Below, piece by piece: positions 9,657-19,922 of a stretch of DNA of 64,000 nucleotides. Origin of the DNA: Streptomyces sp. A1277 (GTDB lineage: Bacteria > Actinomycetota > Actinomycetes > Streptomycetales > Streptomycetaceae); contig NZ_SSBI01000015.1 of assembly GCF_004795015.1 (NCBI RefSeq), positions 1 through 64,000 of the forward strand, given 5' to 3'. Positions within the stretch are counted from its first letter, which is position 1; each line of letters opens with the position of its first letter. Under the pieces are notes generated by a model. That model was not told where the DNA came from, made no database searches, and saw only the letters and a list, made by a program, of their open reading frames with translations. The translations under genes were made by a program, and so were the position numbers.

Positions 9657-12600
9657 GGCTTGGGCACCTCCTGCGTGACCGGGTCCCACTTACCGGCCTC
9701 GACGGCGGCGTCGAGACGCTTCTGGAAGTAGGCGTGGGCCTCGCGCATCTCGGTCTCGCGGTCGGCCTTGTAGAAGGGGGCGGTGTAGCCGGTGGGGATG
9801 GGGGCATTCTCGGGGTCGGCCTGGTACGCCTCGAACTGGGTCCACGAATCCTTCGTTTGACGCTGCCCGATCGTGCGGGCGTAACTCGCCAGCTTCCAGC
9901 CCTCGGCGTCGAACCAGCTTGCTGCCTCGTACTTCTGGAGCACGGGGAAGCGGCCCCGGTAAGCGGCGATGAGGGCGTCGGCGTCCATGCCGAGCCAGAC
10001 GGCGACGAGAGCGTCGATCTCGACGAGAGCGGACCGGCGGGCTCGCTCGGAGCGGAGGGGGGTCGATCCTTGCCAGGTCGGGGAGACAGACTCCAGCGGA
10101 GCAATGCCTGGCCACTGCGCAGCCCAGGGTTCGTACGCGAGCCAAGTCGGGTCGTAGAGCTCTTCCCAGAGTTGGGCGTAGGCGCTGGTCAGGCAGTTGA
10201 GACGCAGGGCACGCAGAAGGAGTGCCGAGGCAAGGGGATGACTCGATTGCGGGGCTGGCATTCGAGATGCCTGCGAAGCATCCAAATTCGCAGTGCCCGT
10301 GAGCCGAACCAAGTAGTCCAAGGGAACGGATGCGAAGAACCCGGCGACCAAGCATGTGAGCCGACGATCAGCAACTACCATGCTGCGGATTCCATCGATG
10401 TGTGACACGCCAGGCGGGAGCACCGCGGGAAAGAGCGCGCGCTCACTGTTCGGGGAGATCATCTTTCTCCAGGCGACCCGTGGAAAGACCGTGAACCGTC
10501 GTCGTGCCCGATCCACGAGAAGCGCGTCCACCTTCTCTGGGTCCGCCTTCGTCTCGGGTACGTCATACGCACGGGCGACCTGCTGACGTGCCCGTGCCAC
10601 AGCCTTCTCATCAGCCCGGAGTCGTGCGAGCGCCCGGTGATCGATCCAGCGGTCCTGCGCCGCGAGGTACTCCTGGGACTGTCCCTCGGCCCGTACGTAT
10701 GCGGTGTCCGGCACGAAGTCCACGGCGAGATTCATCAAGTCCGCGCCGTAAGCGTCATTGCTGTTGGCGTCGTGGCGTTTGAACACCGGCGTGGCGACAC
10801 TCAGCTGGGGGCCCTTGAGGATGACGTGTCGCCAGCGATCGGGCTGGTACGGGTTCCCTGTGGTGCTGTCGGGACGGTTGTAGTCGATCAGGTTGTCCTT
10901 CTTCGCCCCGCTCTCGTGGTACCCGGGAGAGATCTGCGGTGCGAAAGCACCCAGCCTTACCGGGTAGTCGGCCAGAGCGCTGATAGCTGGAGCTTCCCCG
11001 GTGCTGACCGGGAACAACAGGCGCGCCTGCTGTACGGGCTGCTGCCCTTCGTCGTCGAGCAGGCGCTGCCACACAGCGAGCAGGTCTTCATCGACGTGCA
11101 CGACGCGCGCCTTGTGTGGACGTTCATCGAACTCGGCGTTCTTATATCGAACTCCGGGTACGTCGCCCGAACCGTCGTGGTCGGACGAGTACCGCAGGGC
11201 GTCTGCAGACACCAGCCAGGAGAGATGGTCGAAGCCGATCTCCTTGACGTTGCCGTAGATGTTCACGCCGAAATGTGTGCCGTCGCCAACGGGACGGGGA
11301 AAGAATCGCTGCCCGGAGTTGACGAAGTCGCCGTGAATCCGAAGCCGCCGGTATGCAGCCTCCCGGAGCGCCCCCTCCTTGTCGCCCGTGAAGTGGGTGT
11401 CGGAATGCAGGAACCCCGTGGTGCCTGCGGCAGCGTTATGATCCCACGCTTGGCACATGAAGGCCCTGTAGAGGTCCGGCTGGGTCCCCGTTAGCAACGG
11501 ATACACCTGCGGGGAACCGAAGAAGCCGACCTGGGCGACGACGTCCGTGATCTCGCCCTGCACATACTGCTTGATTCGTGGCGCACTGAGCAGTTCCGAG
11601 CGACGCTTGTCCTTTGCGGATGTGGACGCCCGCTCCTCCAGCGCGAACCAAGGCTCGTGCTCTGCGAGAACCCCGGAGTCGTCCCAACGGGGACGCACCC
11701 AAGGCGGGTTGCCGACCTGGAGGTCGAACCCGCCGCCTTGAGCGAAGACGAGCGCGTACTCAAGTTCCCAGTGCAGGAACCCCTGGTCCTCCGCGATGTC
11801 ACGGACTGCACCCATCCAGGGAAAGCGCGCCTCAGGCTCCCACTGATCCATGTCCATCTCGGTCTCGTCCTGAATGAGCTGCTCGTAGTCGCTGAGCTCC
11901 TCCAGGGTGTTGAGGGACCCGATGAGCGACCCGGCGTCCGGGACCGGCCCTCGGCCGAGCATGGCCTCCAGGAAGTCCAGCCAGTCGTCAAGGTCCTTCA
12001 ACGGGATGAGCGGCCGGCGGGCGGGGCGTGAGAGGTCGGAGGCGGGCTGCTTCCTGGTCTTCACCGTCGTTTTCGACGGGCCGACCTCCTTGACCTCCAC
12101 GTGGACCACACCATTGGAGGACGCCTCGATGTCGGACATCGAGATCTGGTCGCCCTCCATGGCGAAGAGCATGGTGTTCTCCACGAAGCGCGGCGCGCTC
12201 GTGGGCATGGGCGGGGACGGAGGCGGGGTCACCCCGGCCTCAGCCGCCGACGCGGCCTCGACGGGGGGCACTGCATCACCCAGCGGCACCACAGTCGCGG
12301 ACATCGCCTCGATCAGGTCGCCGATACTGCCGGCGCCCTCACCCCCCACCACAGGCGCACCTGCATACGCGTCGTCCGTCCCGTCGAGCAGCCCCGCCTT
12401 GCTCACTGGCCAGAACCACAGCGCGCACCACGCGTCCATGACGCGCTTGAGCCGCCAGTACGGGGTTCCCGCCGCGCGGAACAGGTCCGCGTACACCTTC
12501 TCCTTTGACATCCGCACGGCGGTGGCATCCGAACTGCCGTCGTCCTGCCTCAGGAAGGCGAACTCCTCGTCCTTCGTATCCGCGCCCCACACGTCGATGC

Positions 12601-15283
12601 TGCGAGCGATCTCCCGCTCCGACAGCTCCATCCGCTTCACGACCAGCGACCACAGGAACTCCGCCCGCTGCGCCGCATCCCGCAGCCGCGTGTACTGCGA
12701 GGTCGCCTCGTCGCCGGACTTTCGGTCGAGGATCGGCTCGCCGGTCTTCTTGTTCAGCCGTCGTGCCGGCGTCTTCAGAATCCCCTTCTTCCACTCTGCG
12801 AGATCCTTCACCCCACCCTCGGCCAGCTGCACGAGCAGCTTCTTCGCGTCGCCGCTCGCACCCGTGACCGCCGCCCACCCCGGTGTCGGCAGCAGGAACT
12901 GGTGTACTGCCCCGTTCGGCAGCGGCTGCTCGACCTCGTCCTTCAGGAAGGGCAGCGGTTCCGGCGCGAGCGGCTTGGCGTTGAGCCAGGGGGCCTTGCC
13001 CTTCAGCGGCGCCACGTTCCCCGCCGCGTACACGGCCCGCCGCCCGCCGATCAGCGAGTTTCCGCGCCGCAGGTGCAGCCCGAACCACGGGGCCCGCATC
13101 CCGGGATGCATGGTGTTCAGCCACATCGAGACCTCGGCCAGCTCGACGCCGGTTGCGTTGAGGTCCACGCCGTAGGCGTTGTGCAGGGCGATGTACGCCT
13201 TGGCCTTCTGCTTCTCCGTCAGCGCGTCGCCCGTCGGCACAGACACACCCAGCTCGTCCTGCCGGCGCCGCAGGTACTCCTCGGCGACCTGGTTGATCGC
13301 CTCGTTGAGGAACGCCCCCGACCCCAGCGCGGGCTCACAGATCCGGTACTTGAGCAGCTCCGAGGCGCGTGTCTTCACGACGTTTCCGTCGGCGTCGCGC
13401 TCCTGGTCGAGCCGGTGCTTGAGCGCCAGCTCGACGGTGACCTTCGTCAGCGACTCGGGCGTGTAGTACGAGGCGGACGTCTCCCGGTCACGGCCGGCCA
13501 GGCGGTACACGAACCGGCCCGGCGGGTACTTCTTCGGGCCGCGCAGTCCCTTCACCGCGTCCCGCTCGTCGTACGTCACCCAGGTGTTCTCGGGATACTC
13601 CTTGAGCCGCTGCGAGGGCACCAGCCAGGAGCCCTTCGCCGGGTCGCCGCCCTTGGCGACCTCGCACAGCTCTTCCTCGGCGATGATGCCGGTGTACGAC
13701 ATCAGCCCCTCGTAGACGGCCCCGAGCTGGTTGATGCCCAGGTTGCGGTAGGAGATAAAGCCCGCTCGGCCCCCGGCCCGTTCGGCCTTCTTCAGGGTCA
13801 GCAGACGCAGCACTTCGTGCAGGGCGCTGTTGCGCGGACGCAGGTCCAGCCAGCGTGGCTCGTTGTCCTCGTCGCTGCGCGGGTCGCGGGTCTCGTTGCC
13901 GATGAGGCGGACGGAGCCACGCTCGAAGAGCTCGCTGCGCAGGGGCTCGAAGCGCAGTCCGCGGTCCTCGCTCCGGTACTTCGCCTTTCGACGACGGGTG
14001 TCCTCGTCGTCGCCGGGCAGGGCGTCGTTCGGCTCGGTGCCATAGGGCCGGTAGCCGTTGTTGACCTTCTTGAAGAGGACGTCCAGCGAGGCGTGTAGAT
14101 GGAATCCGTTACGAGCCGTCTCCTCGGTCAACAGCTCGTCACGCTCCACCAGTTCCCGCAGGCGGGCCATTGAGTAGCCAGCCTCGTAGGAGCCGTCGTC
14201 GGCGGGCAAGATACCCAGTTCAGGGCGGGCCTCGGCATACAACAAGAACAAAATGCGGTAGAGGTAGCGCAGCGACTCCCGGGTGAGCTGCCGGGCGAAC
14301 GTCAGGTCCGGGCGCTCGATGTCGCGCGGGTCCAGCCCAGAGTCCTCCAGGCGATCCAGGACCGCATTGGCGATGATCTCGACGGACCTCTGGAGCCCTT
14401 CGCGAAGCTCTCCGGAGACGCCGACCGCGTTGTCGCGGGAAGCTTTGACCAGCGCGTCGATGGCCGGCGGTTTGCCGTCCTCGGCCGGTGCGAGTATGTC
14501 GTGGCTGAACAGGCCCGCGATCGTGGCGAGTTCGCCGTGCTGACGGCGATCGTTGCGCTCCAGGGCGGCGTCGAGGTTTGCGGAGAGGTAGCGGCCCTCG
14601 CCCCAGGCATGCCGGTCGGCGAGGACGATGACGCCGCCGCACAGGAGTAGTACGAACCGCGGGGCCGCGCCACCCTCCTCACGCAGCTCGCTCTGGAACA
14701 ACCAGGTGGCGAGCGCCTGCCCGGTCTCGTAACTCTCACCGCTGCCCGCCCGCAGCGGGTGGAGCAGGCGGCCGTACCCGTCCGCGTCGAGCGCCGTGTC
14801 GTTGCTCGCCGACCAGCCGCAGTCCAGGGCTACGATGCCGTCGCTGTGCCAGGCCACGGTCACCTCGTGCTCGCGCCCGGCACGGTGCACGATCAGGGTC
14901 CGTGCGGCGGGTTCCGCTGAGACGGAGGGGAAGCCGAGCGCAGCGAGGACCTGCCGGTGCCAGTCCTGAACGCGCTCGCACCACTCCGCGTCCCCGTAGG
15001 TGTTGAGGCGGGCCTCGAAGGCCGCGTTTTCCGGGTACTCGTCATCCTGCTCGTCGGCCTTGGCCTGCTCGGCGAAGAAGCCGCGGTACTTCTCGTCCAG
15101 GTACGTCGAGCGCAGTGCCCGCACCGACTCGCGCGGCGTGGGGCGCGGGTCGTGCTCGTCGCTCTCTCGGTTGGCCCAGGCGGCGAAAACGCCCTTCTTG
15201 AGGCCTTCGCCGAGCTGCTCGGCGAAGTAGAACGCGGACAGGTACTCGCCGCGGTTGGAGAAGGAGTCGAAGTCGGTACTCAT
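9653..15283 (-). CDS. Giant class I N6-adenine DNA methyltransferase (DrmMI/PglX-like)
   Basis: 1876 residues, longer than ordinary Eco57I-type methylases. ASYYTPESL near residue 605 precedes the SAM-binding motif I EPALGSGAFLNEA near 650; the catalytic motif IV VGNPPW lies near 1191. The long N-terminal region carries a helical segment (LRYLYRILFLLYAEARPELG) seen in large phage-defence methylases. The family transfers a methyl group to adenine N6, probably to mark self DNA. The ATG overlaps the stop of the upstream SNF2 helicase by one base, and the downstream helicase starts inside this stop. Both junctions argue for one translational unit. A modification role in a DISARM-like or BREX-like system is inferred. 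The C-terminal approximately 600 residues probably include the target recognition domain. Confidence 0.92.
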   Translation of the reverse strand: MSTDFDSFSNRGEYLSAFYFAEQLGEGLKKGVFAAWANRESDEHDPRPTPRESVRALRSTYLDEKYRGFFAEQAKADEQDDEYPENAAFEARLNTYGDAEWCERVQDWHRQVLAALGFPSVSAEPAARTLIVHRAGREHEVTVAWHSDGIVALDCGWSASNDTALDADGYGRLLHPLRAGSGESYETGQALATWLFQSELREEGGAAPRFVLLLCGGVIVLADRHAWGEGRYLSANLDAALERNDRRQHGELATIAGLFSHDILAPAEDGKPPAIDALVKASRDNAVGVSGELREGLQRSVEIIANAVLDRLEDSGLDPRDIERPDLTFARQLTRESLRYLYRILFLLYAEARPELGILPADDGSYEAGYSMARLRELVERDELLTEETARNGFHLHASLDVLFKKVNNGYRPYGTEPNDALPGDDEDTRRRKAKYRSEDRGLRFEPLRSELFERGSVRLIGNETRDPRSDEDNEPRWLDLRPRNSALHEVLRLLTLKKAERAGGRAGFISYRNLGINQLGAVYEGLMSYTGIIAEEELCEVAKGGDPAKGSWLVPSQRLKEYPENTWVTYDERDAVKGLRGPKKYPPGRFVYRLAGRDRETSASYYTPESLTKVTVELALKHRLDQERDADGNVVKTRASELLKYRICEPALGSGAFLNEAINQVAEEYLRRRQDELGVSVPTGDALTEKQKAKAYIALHNAYGVDLNATGVELAEVSMWLNTMHPGMRAPWFGLHLRRGNSLIGGRRAVYAAGNVAPLKGKAPWLNAKPLAPEPLPFLKDEVEQPLPNGAVHQFLLPTPGWAAVTGASGDAKKLLVQLAEGGVKDLAEWKKGILKTPARRLNKKTGEPILDRKSGDEATSQYTRLRDAAQRAEFLWSLVVKRMELSEREIARSIDVWGADTKDEEFAFLRQDDGSSDATAVRMSKEKVYADLFRAAGTPYWRLKRVMDAWCALWFWPVSKAGLLDGTDDAYAGAPVVGGEGAGSIGDLIEAMSATVVPLGDAVPPVEAASAAEAGVTPPPSPPMPTSAPRFVENTMLFAMEGDQISMSDIEASSNGVVHVEVKEVGPSKTTVKTRKQPASDLSRPARRPLIPLKDLDDWLDFLEAMLGRGPVPDAGSLIGSLNTLEELSDYEQLIQDETEMDMDQWEPEARFPWMGAVRDIAEDQGFLHWELEYALVFAQGGGFDLQVGNPPWVRPRWDDSGVLAEHEPWFALEERASTSAKDKRRSELLSAPRIKQYVQGEITDVVAQVGFFGSPQVYPLLTGTQPDLYRAFMCQAWDHNAAAGTTGFLHSDTHFTGDKEGALREAAYRRLRIHGDFVNSGQRFFPRPVGDGTHFGVNIYGNVKEIGFDHLSWLVSADALRYSSDHDGSGDVPGVRYKNAEFDERPHKARVVHVDEDLLAVWQRLLDDEGQQPVQQARLLFPVSTGEAPAISALADYPVRLGAFAPQISPGYHESGAKKDNLIDYNRPDSTTGNPYQPDRWRHVILKGPQLSVATPVFKRHDANSNDAYGADLMNLAVDFVPDTAYVRAEGQSQEYLAAQDRWIDHRALARLRADEKAVARARQQVARAYDVPETKADPEKVDALLVDRARRRFTVFPRVAWRKMISPNSERALFPAVLPPGVSHIDGIRSMVVADRRLTCLVAGFFASVPLDYLVRLTGTANLDASQASRMPAPQSSHPLASALLLRALRLNCLTSAYAQLWEELYDPTWLAYEPWAAQWPGIAPLESVSPTWQGSTPLRSERARRSALVEIDALVAVWLGMDADALIAAYRGRFPVLQKYEAASWFDAEGWKLASYARTIGQRQTKDSWTQFEAYQADPENAPIPTGYTAPFYKADRETEMREAHAYFQKRLDAAVEAGKWDPVTQEVPKP

Positions 15284-18200
15284 CAGGCGATCGTCTCTCC
15301 GGCAACAGGCGCAGCGGATACATCGGTGACGTCAGCAGGCGTCGCGGACAGCGGTTCAAGGACGCCGAGCAGGCGCAGCATCGGCGCTCCGGAGGTCCGT
15401 AGCGACCGGATCATGGACTTGCGAAGGCTCGCCGTGAGGTTCACGTCCTGCTTGGCCTTCTGCGAGCGGGTGGAGGCGGCGAAGAGGGCGTCCTGCTGCC
15501 ACTGGGCGACCCGCTTCTCGTAAGGGGCGAGCACCGCGTCGATCGCCTCCTTGTACTCCGCCGCCCGGTCGGTGAGGAACCCGGTCGCCGCGTCGACGGC
15601 CGCCGGCACCAGCGTCTGGAGCCCCTCCCGGTTGGCCGGGGTGGCGCGTCCGGGCATCTTCGGGCCGACATTGCACGCGGCGAGGAAGGCGTCGTCAATC
15701 CGTAGAACGCGCGGTGCGGTGGGCAGGCCGACGACGGCCATCCACTCCACGACGGTGGGACGGCCCACCGCGTTGGAGTAGATGCCCTGGACCAGATACA
15801 CCGGACCGGCCAGGTCGGCCGGTAGCTGCTCGTCCAGCTTCCCGGCCGCTTCAAGATCGGGGGCGAAGGCGAGAACGAAGGCCTCGTCGTGGCGCAGGGC
15901 GGCCAGAGCCTTGTCGGTTAGCCAGTCCAGGACGGGATGGACGTCCGACACGTAACTGACGTTGGGCCACTGGCTCTCGGTGGTCTCCCGGGCGACCTCG
16001 AGACGCTTGGCCGCGAGCCCCTTGTCGAAGGTGATCCGCAGCCGGCCCTCCTTCTTCGAGGTCGGCAGGATGCCTTGGTCGGTCAGGTACGACTTGGGCA
16101 GCGACTTCAGCCGGTACACCAGGTCCGGCGGCGGTTCGAAGGCGATCGTGCCATCGTCCTCACGGCGGAGCTTGAGTACGTTCTCGGGCTTGTCGGGGAA
16201 GTACGTCTGGCGCAACGCCTCGTCGAAGTAGGCGGCCGTGGAACCTGCGGCGCCGAACAGGCTCGGCACCGTGGCGACGGGCACGTCGTCGGTCGGCTTC
16301 TTGGCACCGACATTACCCATCAGCCGGCCAAGCATCGCCTTCGCGCCGCCGCTGGACTTCTTGATGGACTCTTCGACCGTTCGCCCGGAGATCAAGTCTC
16401 GCGTCAGGCGGTCCTCTTCCTCCTTTGCCCGGTAGATACCGGTGACTGCCTCCGCCGAGCCCTCGATCCGGTGCGCCTCCTCCTCACGGGCCAGGAGCTT
16501 GGAGCCCACCAGGCGGTCGTCCAGATGCAGCGGCTCGCCCTTCTCATCCGTGCGCCATTCCACATCGCCGGTGAGGACCATGGCCCGGAACTGGGGGGCC
16601 TTGCTCTGTCCGTACCGGTCGATACGGCCGTTGCGCTGCTCGATGCGGATCAGCGACCACGGAAGGTCGTAGTGAATCAACTGGTGGCACTGCTGGTGCA
16701 GGTTGACGCCTTCGGAGGCGACATCGCCGGTGAACAGGATGCGGACCGGGTCGGTCTTCAGCCCGAACTTGGAGACGATGTCCTTCTGCTCGTCCTCGTT
16801 GCTGGCCTCGCCGTGCATGACCTGGACCGCGCCGCCGTAGGCCAGCCAAGGCTTCGACTCCGCCACGGACTCCTCGAGCTTGGTACCGGCCCGGAAACCG
16901 AGCCTGGACGGGACCACTTCGGCGAGCCACTTCAGGGTGGGGATGCGCTCCGAGAAGACCACGACCCGCATGTCCGACCCTGGGCCCACCCCGATCTCTT
17001 TCAGCTCGCGCACCAGGGCGTCGAGCTTCGCGGAGTCGTCGTCGCCGATGTCGGCGGCAAGGCGCTCCAGCTCCACGATGGCCTCGCGCTCAATACGGCG
17101 CTCGGCCTCGCGGGCCGCCGGATCCTGCCCCCTCCTGACCTTGAGGGGAGCCTCCAGGACCTTCCGCCGCGCCGCGACCGAGTCCTGGAAGGCCCGGTGC
17201 GAGGACAGGAACGACTTCAGCAGATTGTAGGCCACCATCGTGTCCGCGCACACCGAGGAGGCGGCCGGATCGCGCGGTGTCCACCGCGCGGCGAGCTCCT
17301 CCAGGACCGCCTGCTCCTTCGCCCCGGCCTCGCAGACCACCGGCCGGGACGGGCCGCGGTCGGCCCACTTGCCCTTGAGGGAGTCACGGACCTCGCGGTC
17401 GGTCTTGGTCCGCCGGATGTACAGGTGACCGAGGTCCTTCACCTCGTACTCCCACGTGTTCGCGATCGCTGTCTTGTCCAGCATCCGGATCAGCTCGGCG
17501 AAGGACTCCGTCGCACCGTTGTGCGGAGTCGCGGAGGCGAGGATCAGCGCGTCCGTGTGCTCGGCCAGGGCGCGGGCGAGGTCGTTGTTCTTGGTGCCCC
17601 GGTTGACCAGGTTGTGCGACTCGTCGATGACCACCGCGTCCCAGTGGGAGTTCTCCAGGTGGTGGGCGTAGACGTCGCTCTTCAGGGTGTCCACGGAGAT
17701 GATCGCGCGCTTGAAGTACGCGAACGGGTTGCGGCCGGCCGGGATGTCCCGCTGGATGCGCTGGATACCGGTGGAGTCGAGGCGGACCAACGGGATGGAG
17801 AAGCGGGTCCACAGCTCGCGCTGGAACTGCTCCAGGACGTGCGCCGGAGTGACCACCAGGATGCGCTCGCCGCGCCCGCGGCGGATGAGCTCGGCGAGCA
17901 GGATGCCGATCTCCAGGGTCTTGCCCAGCCCCACCACGTCGGCGATCAGGACCCGCGGCTGTGGATTCTCCTTGGACAAAGCAAGCTCGGCGGGGCGCAG
18001 CTGGTGGGTCTGCTGGTCCATGAGGAAGTTGTCGGCCAGCGCGAGACCGTGCTCGGTCTGCGGGAGCGCGGTCTTGCGGATGACCGCCTCCAGGTAGAGG
18101 CGGGCCTTGCGGTGGTTCGGTGAGTCGTCCGGGACCAGGAGAGTCTTCTTCGGGTCGAGGGCCTCGATGTAGTCGAGCTTGTCGTAGAAGACAGCGTCCG

Positions 18201-18480
18201 TCCCGCGGACGAAGGAGGAGACTCCGGTGGCCTCGACCATCCAGTCCTCGTCACCCACCGGCGTAACGGTCTTGACCAGCCATTGCTCGTCGCGGACCCG
18301 GACCTGCGCGCCCGGCGCGTACTTGGCCTGGCGGGTCAGGGAGGCGGCACCTGCGGGGCCGGAAACGGCGGAGTCCGCGGCTTCATCCGCAGTGTCCTCC
18401 GTGTCGAACGCGCCCTGACCGTCGCCGGTCTCCGTCACGCTGGTCACGTACCGCTCCATTCCTTCATACTGCTGTTTCAC
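15283..18480 (-). CDS. SNF2-family helicase (DrmD-like)
   Basis: About 1065 residues. The SF2/SNF2 ATPase has Walker A ADVVGLGKT near residue 180, DExH-box VVIDESHN near 287, SATPHNG (motif III), and a C-terminal half with GDVASEGVNLHQ and QRNGRIDRYGQ near 618. In class 1 DISARM an SNF2 helicase (DrmD) sits upstream of the methylase, as here. I chose GTG 18480 because GGAG lies 5 nt before it. An ATG at 18459 (MERYVTSVTET) is a possible alternative, but its upstream GGA directly abuts the codon. The stop overlaps the methylase ATG. The gap to the kinase upstream is about 110 bp, so the kinase may be cotranscribed. Confidence 0.92.
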   Translation of the reverse strand: MKQQYEGMERYVTSVTETGDGQGAFDTEDTADEAADSAVSGPAGAASLTRQAKYAPGAQVRVRDEQWLVKTVTPVGDEDWMVEATGVSSFVRGTDAVFYDKLDYIEALDPKKTLLVPDDSPNHRKARLYLEAVIRKTALPQTEHGLALADNFLMDQQTHQLRPAELALSKENPQPRVLIADVVGLGKTLEIGILLAELIRRGRGERILVVTPAHVLEQFQRELWTRFSIPLVRLDSTGIQRIQRDIPAGRNPFAYFKRAIISVDTLKSDVYAHHLENSHWDAVVIDESHNLVNRGTKNNDLARALAEHTDALILASATPHNGATESFAELIRMLDKTAIANTWEYEVKDLGHLYIRRTKTDREVRDSLKGKWADRGPSRPVVCEAGAKEQAVLEELAARWTPRDPAASSVCADTMVAYNLLKSFLSSHRAFQDSVAARRKVLEAPLKVRRGQDPAAREAERRIEREAIVELERLAADIGDDDSAKLDALVRELKEIGVGPGSDMRVVVFSERIPTLKWLAEVVPSRLGFRAGTKLEESVAESKPWLAYGGAVQVMHGEASNEDEQKDIVSKFGLKTDPVRILFTGDVASEGVNLHQQCHQLIHYDLPWSLIRIEQRNGRIDRYGQSKAPQFRAMVLTGDVEWRTDEKGEPLHLDDRLVGSKLLAREEEAHRIEGSAEAVTGIYRAKEEEDRLTRDLISGRTVEESIKKSSGGAKAMLGRLMGNVGAKKPTDDVPVATVPSLFGAAGSTAAYFDEALRQTYFPDKPENVLKLRREDDGTIAFEPPPDLVYRLKSLPKSYLTDQGILPTSKKEGRLRITFDKGLAAKRLEVARETTESQWPNVSYVSDVHPVLDWLTDKALAALRHDEAFVLAFAPDLEAAGKLDEQLPADLAGPVYLVQGIYSNAVGRPTVVEWMAVVGLPTAPRVLRIDDAFLAACNVGPKMPGRATPANREGLQTLVPAAVDAATGFLTDRAAEYKEAIDAVLAPYEKRVAQWQQDALFAASTRSQKAKQDVNLTASLRKSMIRSLRTSGAPMLRLLGVLEPLSATPADVTDVSAAPVAGETIA

Positions 18481-18589
18481 ATGCACTCCGGAGAAGCCCG
18501 GAGGTGAGGTAAGACGACTCGACCGTTTGCCGTTGTTTTTCCGCGGTGCACTGGCATTGCTCCGGCGGACGATGTTCCTGATAGCCGAG

Positions 18590-19777
18590 CTACAGCGCGG
18601 ACTGCATCGCGTACCGCTTCCGCAAGTCCTCGGAAACTGCCAGAGAGGCCGGCTTCCGACCTTGCCTCTGCTTCTGGGCCGGCGGCTCCGGATCGGGAGT
18701 TTTCTCGACTTCCCGCACGATGTCTTGCGTGGGATCGGCAGGCGCCTCAGCGCCGGCGCCTTCTGAGGCCGGGAGAGGACGGTCGAGCGGGCTGTCCTGG
18801 TCGTCCTCGTCCGCAGTGCCGGTCTCGCCGACCGGGGCCGCGAACTGTTCGATGCGCTCCCACACCGAGGAGGACGGGCCGTTTTCCTGCGTCGCGCGGG
18901 CACCGTCCTCGGAGGAAGGCGTCGCGCTTACCAGTGCATGGCGGGCTTGCGCCGCCGACAGCCCCGCATCCTCTACGAGGGCCACACACTGCCGGGTCAC
19001 CTCGGCCAGCATGGGACGGTCAGCCGGCGCGTAGGCGAGCATCGCTGTGATCAGCGGGCGGAGAGCATCAGGCAGTCCGGCCAGATCGGGGGACTGCTCC
19101 TCGTCCGCCACCTGAGTGGCGATTCCGAGCCAGTCCGCGCCCTCGTACGGGTAGTGTCCGGTCGCCGCATAGAGCAGCACCGTGCCGAGCCCGTACACGT
19201 CGGCAGGTTCTTTCGGCTTGGTGCGGGCGAGCGCTTGCTCGGGAGGTATGCACCGAATGGTGCCGATGATCATCCCGGCCTGCGTCAAGTTGTCCTTGTC
19301 AGCGTCAACAAAGGCCCCGAGACCGAAATCGATCAAGATCGGACCGTACTCGCTGAGCATCACGTTCTGCGGTTTGAGGTCGCGGTGGAGCAGGCCCACC
19401 TTATGAACTGCTTCGAGCCCTTCGGCGAGCAGCGCGCCGAGGCTAGCGACGAGCGGGGTAGGGAGCGTGCCCCGGCTTTGTACTTGCTCGTGAACCGTAT
19501 GTCCTGGGACGTACTCGACGGCCATCCAGGGCTGCTCGGCGTACGGATCGGCATCGAGGAAGCGTGCCACTCGGTTCGTACCCACGACCGTTCGCGCGAT
19601 GAGCGCTTCCTTCTCGAATCGGGCGCGCGTGGCCTGGTCGAGGCGATCCCGTCGAATCACCTTCACCGCGACCGGGTCCCCGCCGGGCGAATAGGCCAGA
19701 TAGACCTCTCCCATGCCCCCCGAGCCCAGCTCGCGCTCGACCACATAGCGGCCGATCTGCGCGGGCACCTCTGCCAT
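18590..19777 (-). CDS. Hanks-type serine/threonine protein kinase
   Basis: 395-residue eukaryotic-like kinase. Glycine loop GSGGMG is at residues 18-23, catalytic Lys in VAVKVIRR (39), HRDLKPQN near 131, DFGLG near 151, and IGTIRCIPPEQ as the activation-segment end. The kinase domain is followed by an acidic, Pro-rich tail. I see no membrane-spanning segment and no PASTA or sensor domain, so it should be cytosolic, unlike PknB. A longer reading from GTG 19825 (behind AAGGTGA) would add 16 residues. It precedes the SNF2-methylase-helicase operon in the same orientation. Pgl/BREX type 2 also has a kinase (PglW). I infer that it regulates, or acts as effector of, the neighbouring defence genes; the substrate is unknown. 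Confidence 0.9.
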   Translation of the reverse strand: MAEVPAQIGRYVVERELGSGGMGEVYLAYSPGGDPVAVKVIRRDRLDQATRARFEKEALIARTVVGTNRVARFLDADPYAEQPWMAVEYVPGHTVHEQVQSRGTLPTPLVASLGALLAEGLEAVHKVGLLHRDLKPQNVMLSEYGPILIDFGLGAFVDADKDNLTQAGMIIGTIRCIPPEQALARTKPKEPADVYGLGTVLLYAATGHYPYEGADWLGIATQVADEEQSPDLAGLPDALRPLITAMLAYAPADRPMLAEVTRQCVALVEDAGLSAAQARHALVSATPSSEDGARATQENGPSSSVWERIEQFAAPVGETGTADEDDQDSPLDRPLPASEGAGAEAPADPTQDIVREVEKTPDPEPPAQKQRQGRKPASLAVSEDLRKRYAMQSAL

Positions 19778-19872
19778 TTTCTCTGCGTCACCCTCTCGCG
19801 ACCGCGTACCGTGTTGCACCATCACCGAAGGTCACCTTATCCCTGCGGCTACGGGGACAGGGTGGGTTTCTG

Positions 19873-19900
19873 GCCCTTGACGTGCGCAGACGTCAAGGGC
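19873..19900 (-). terminator. Perfect 11-bp stem-loop between CBS/HEPN gene and kinase
   Basis: Arms GCCCTTGACGT (19873-19883) and ACGTCAAGGGC (19890-19900) with a 6-nt loop. It lies just after the CBS/HEPN stop and about 100 bp before the kinase start. No U-tract follows, as is common for actinobacterial terminators. It may split the island into two transcripts. Confidence 0.5.
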
Positions 19901-19922
19901 GGACGCGTCACTCCGGCGGGAG

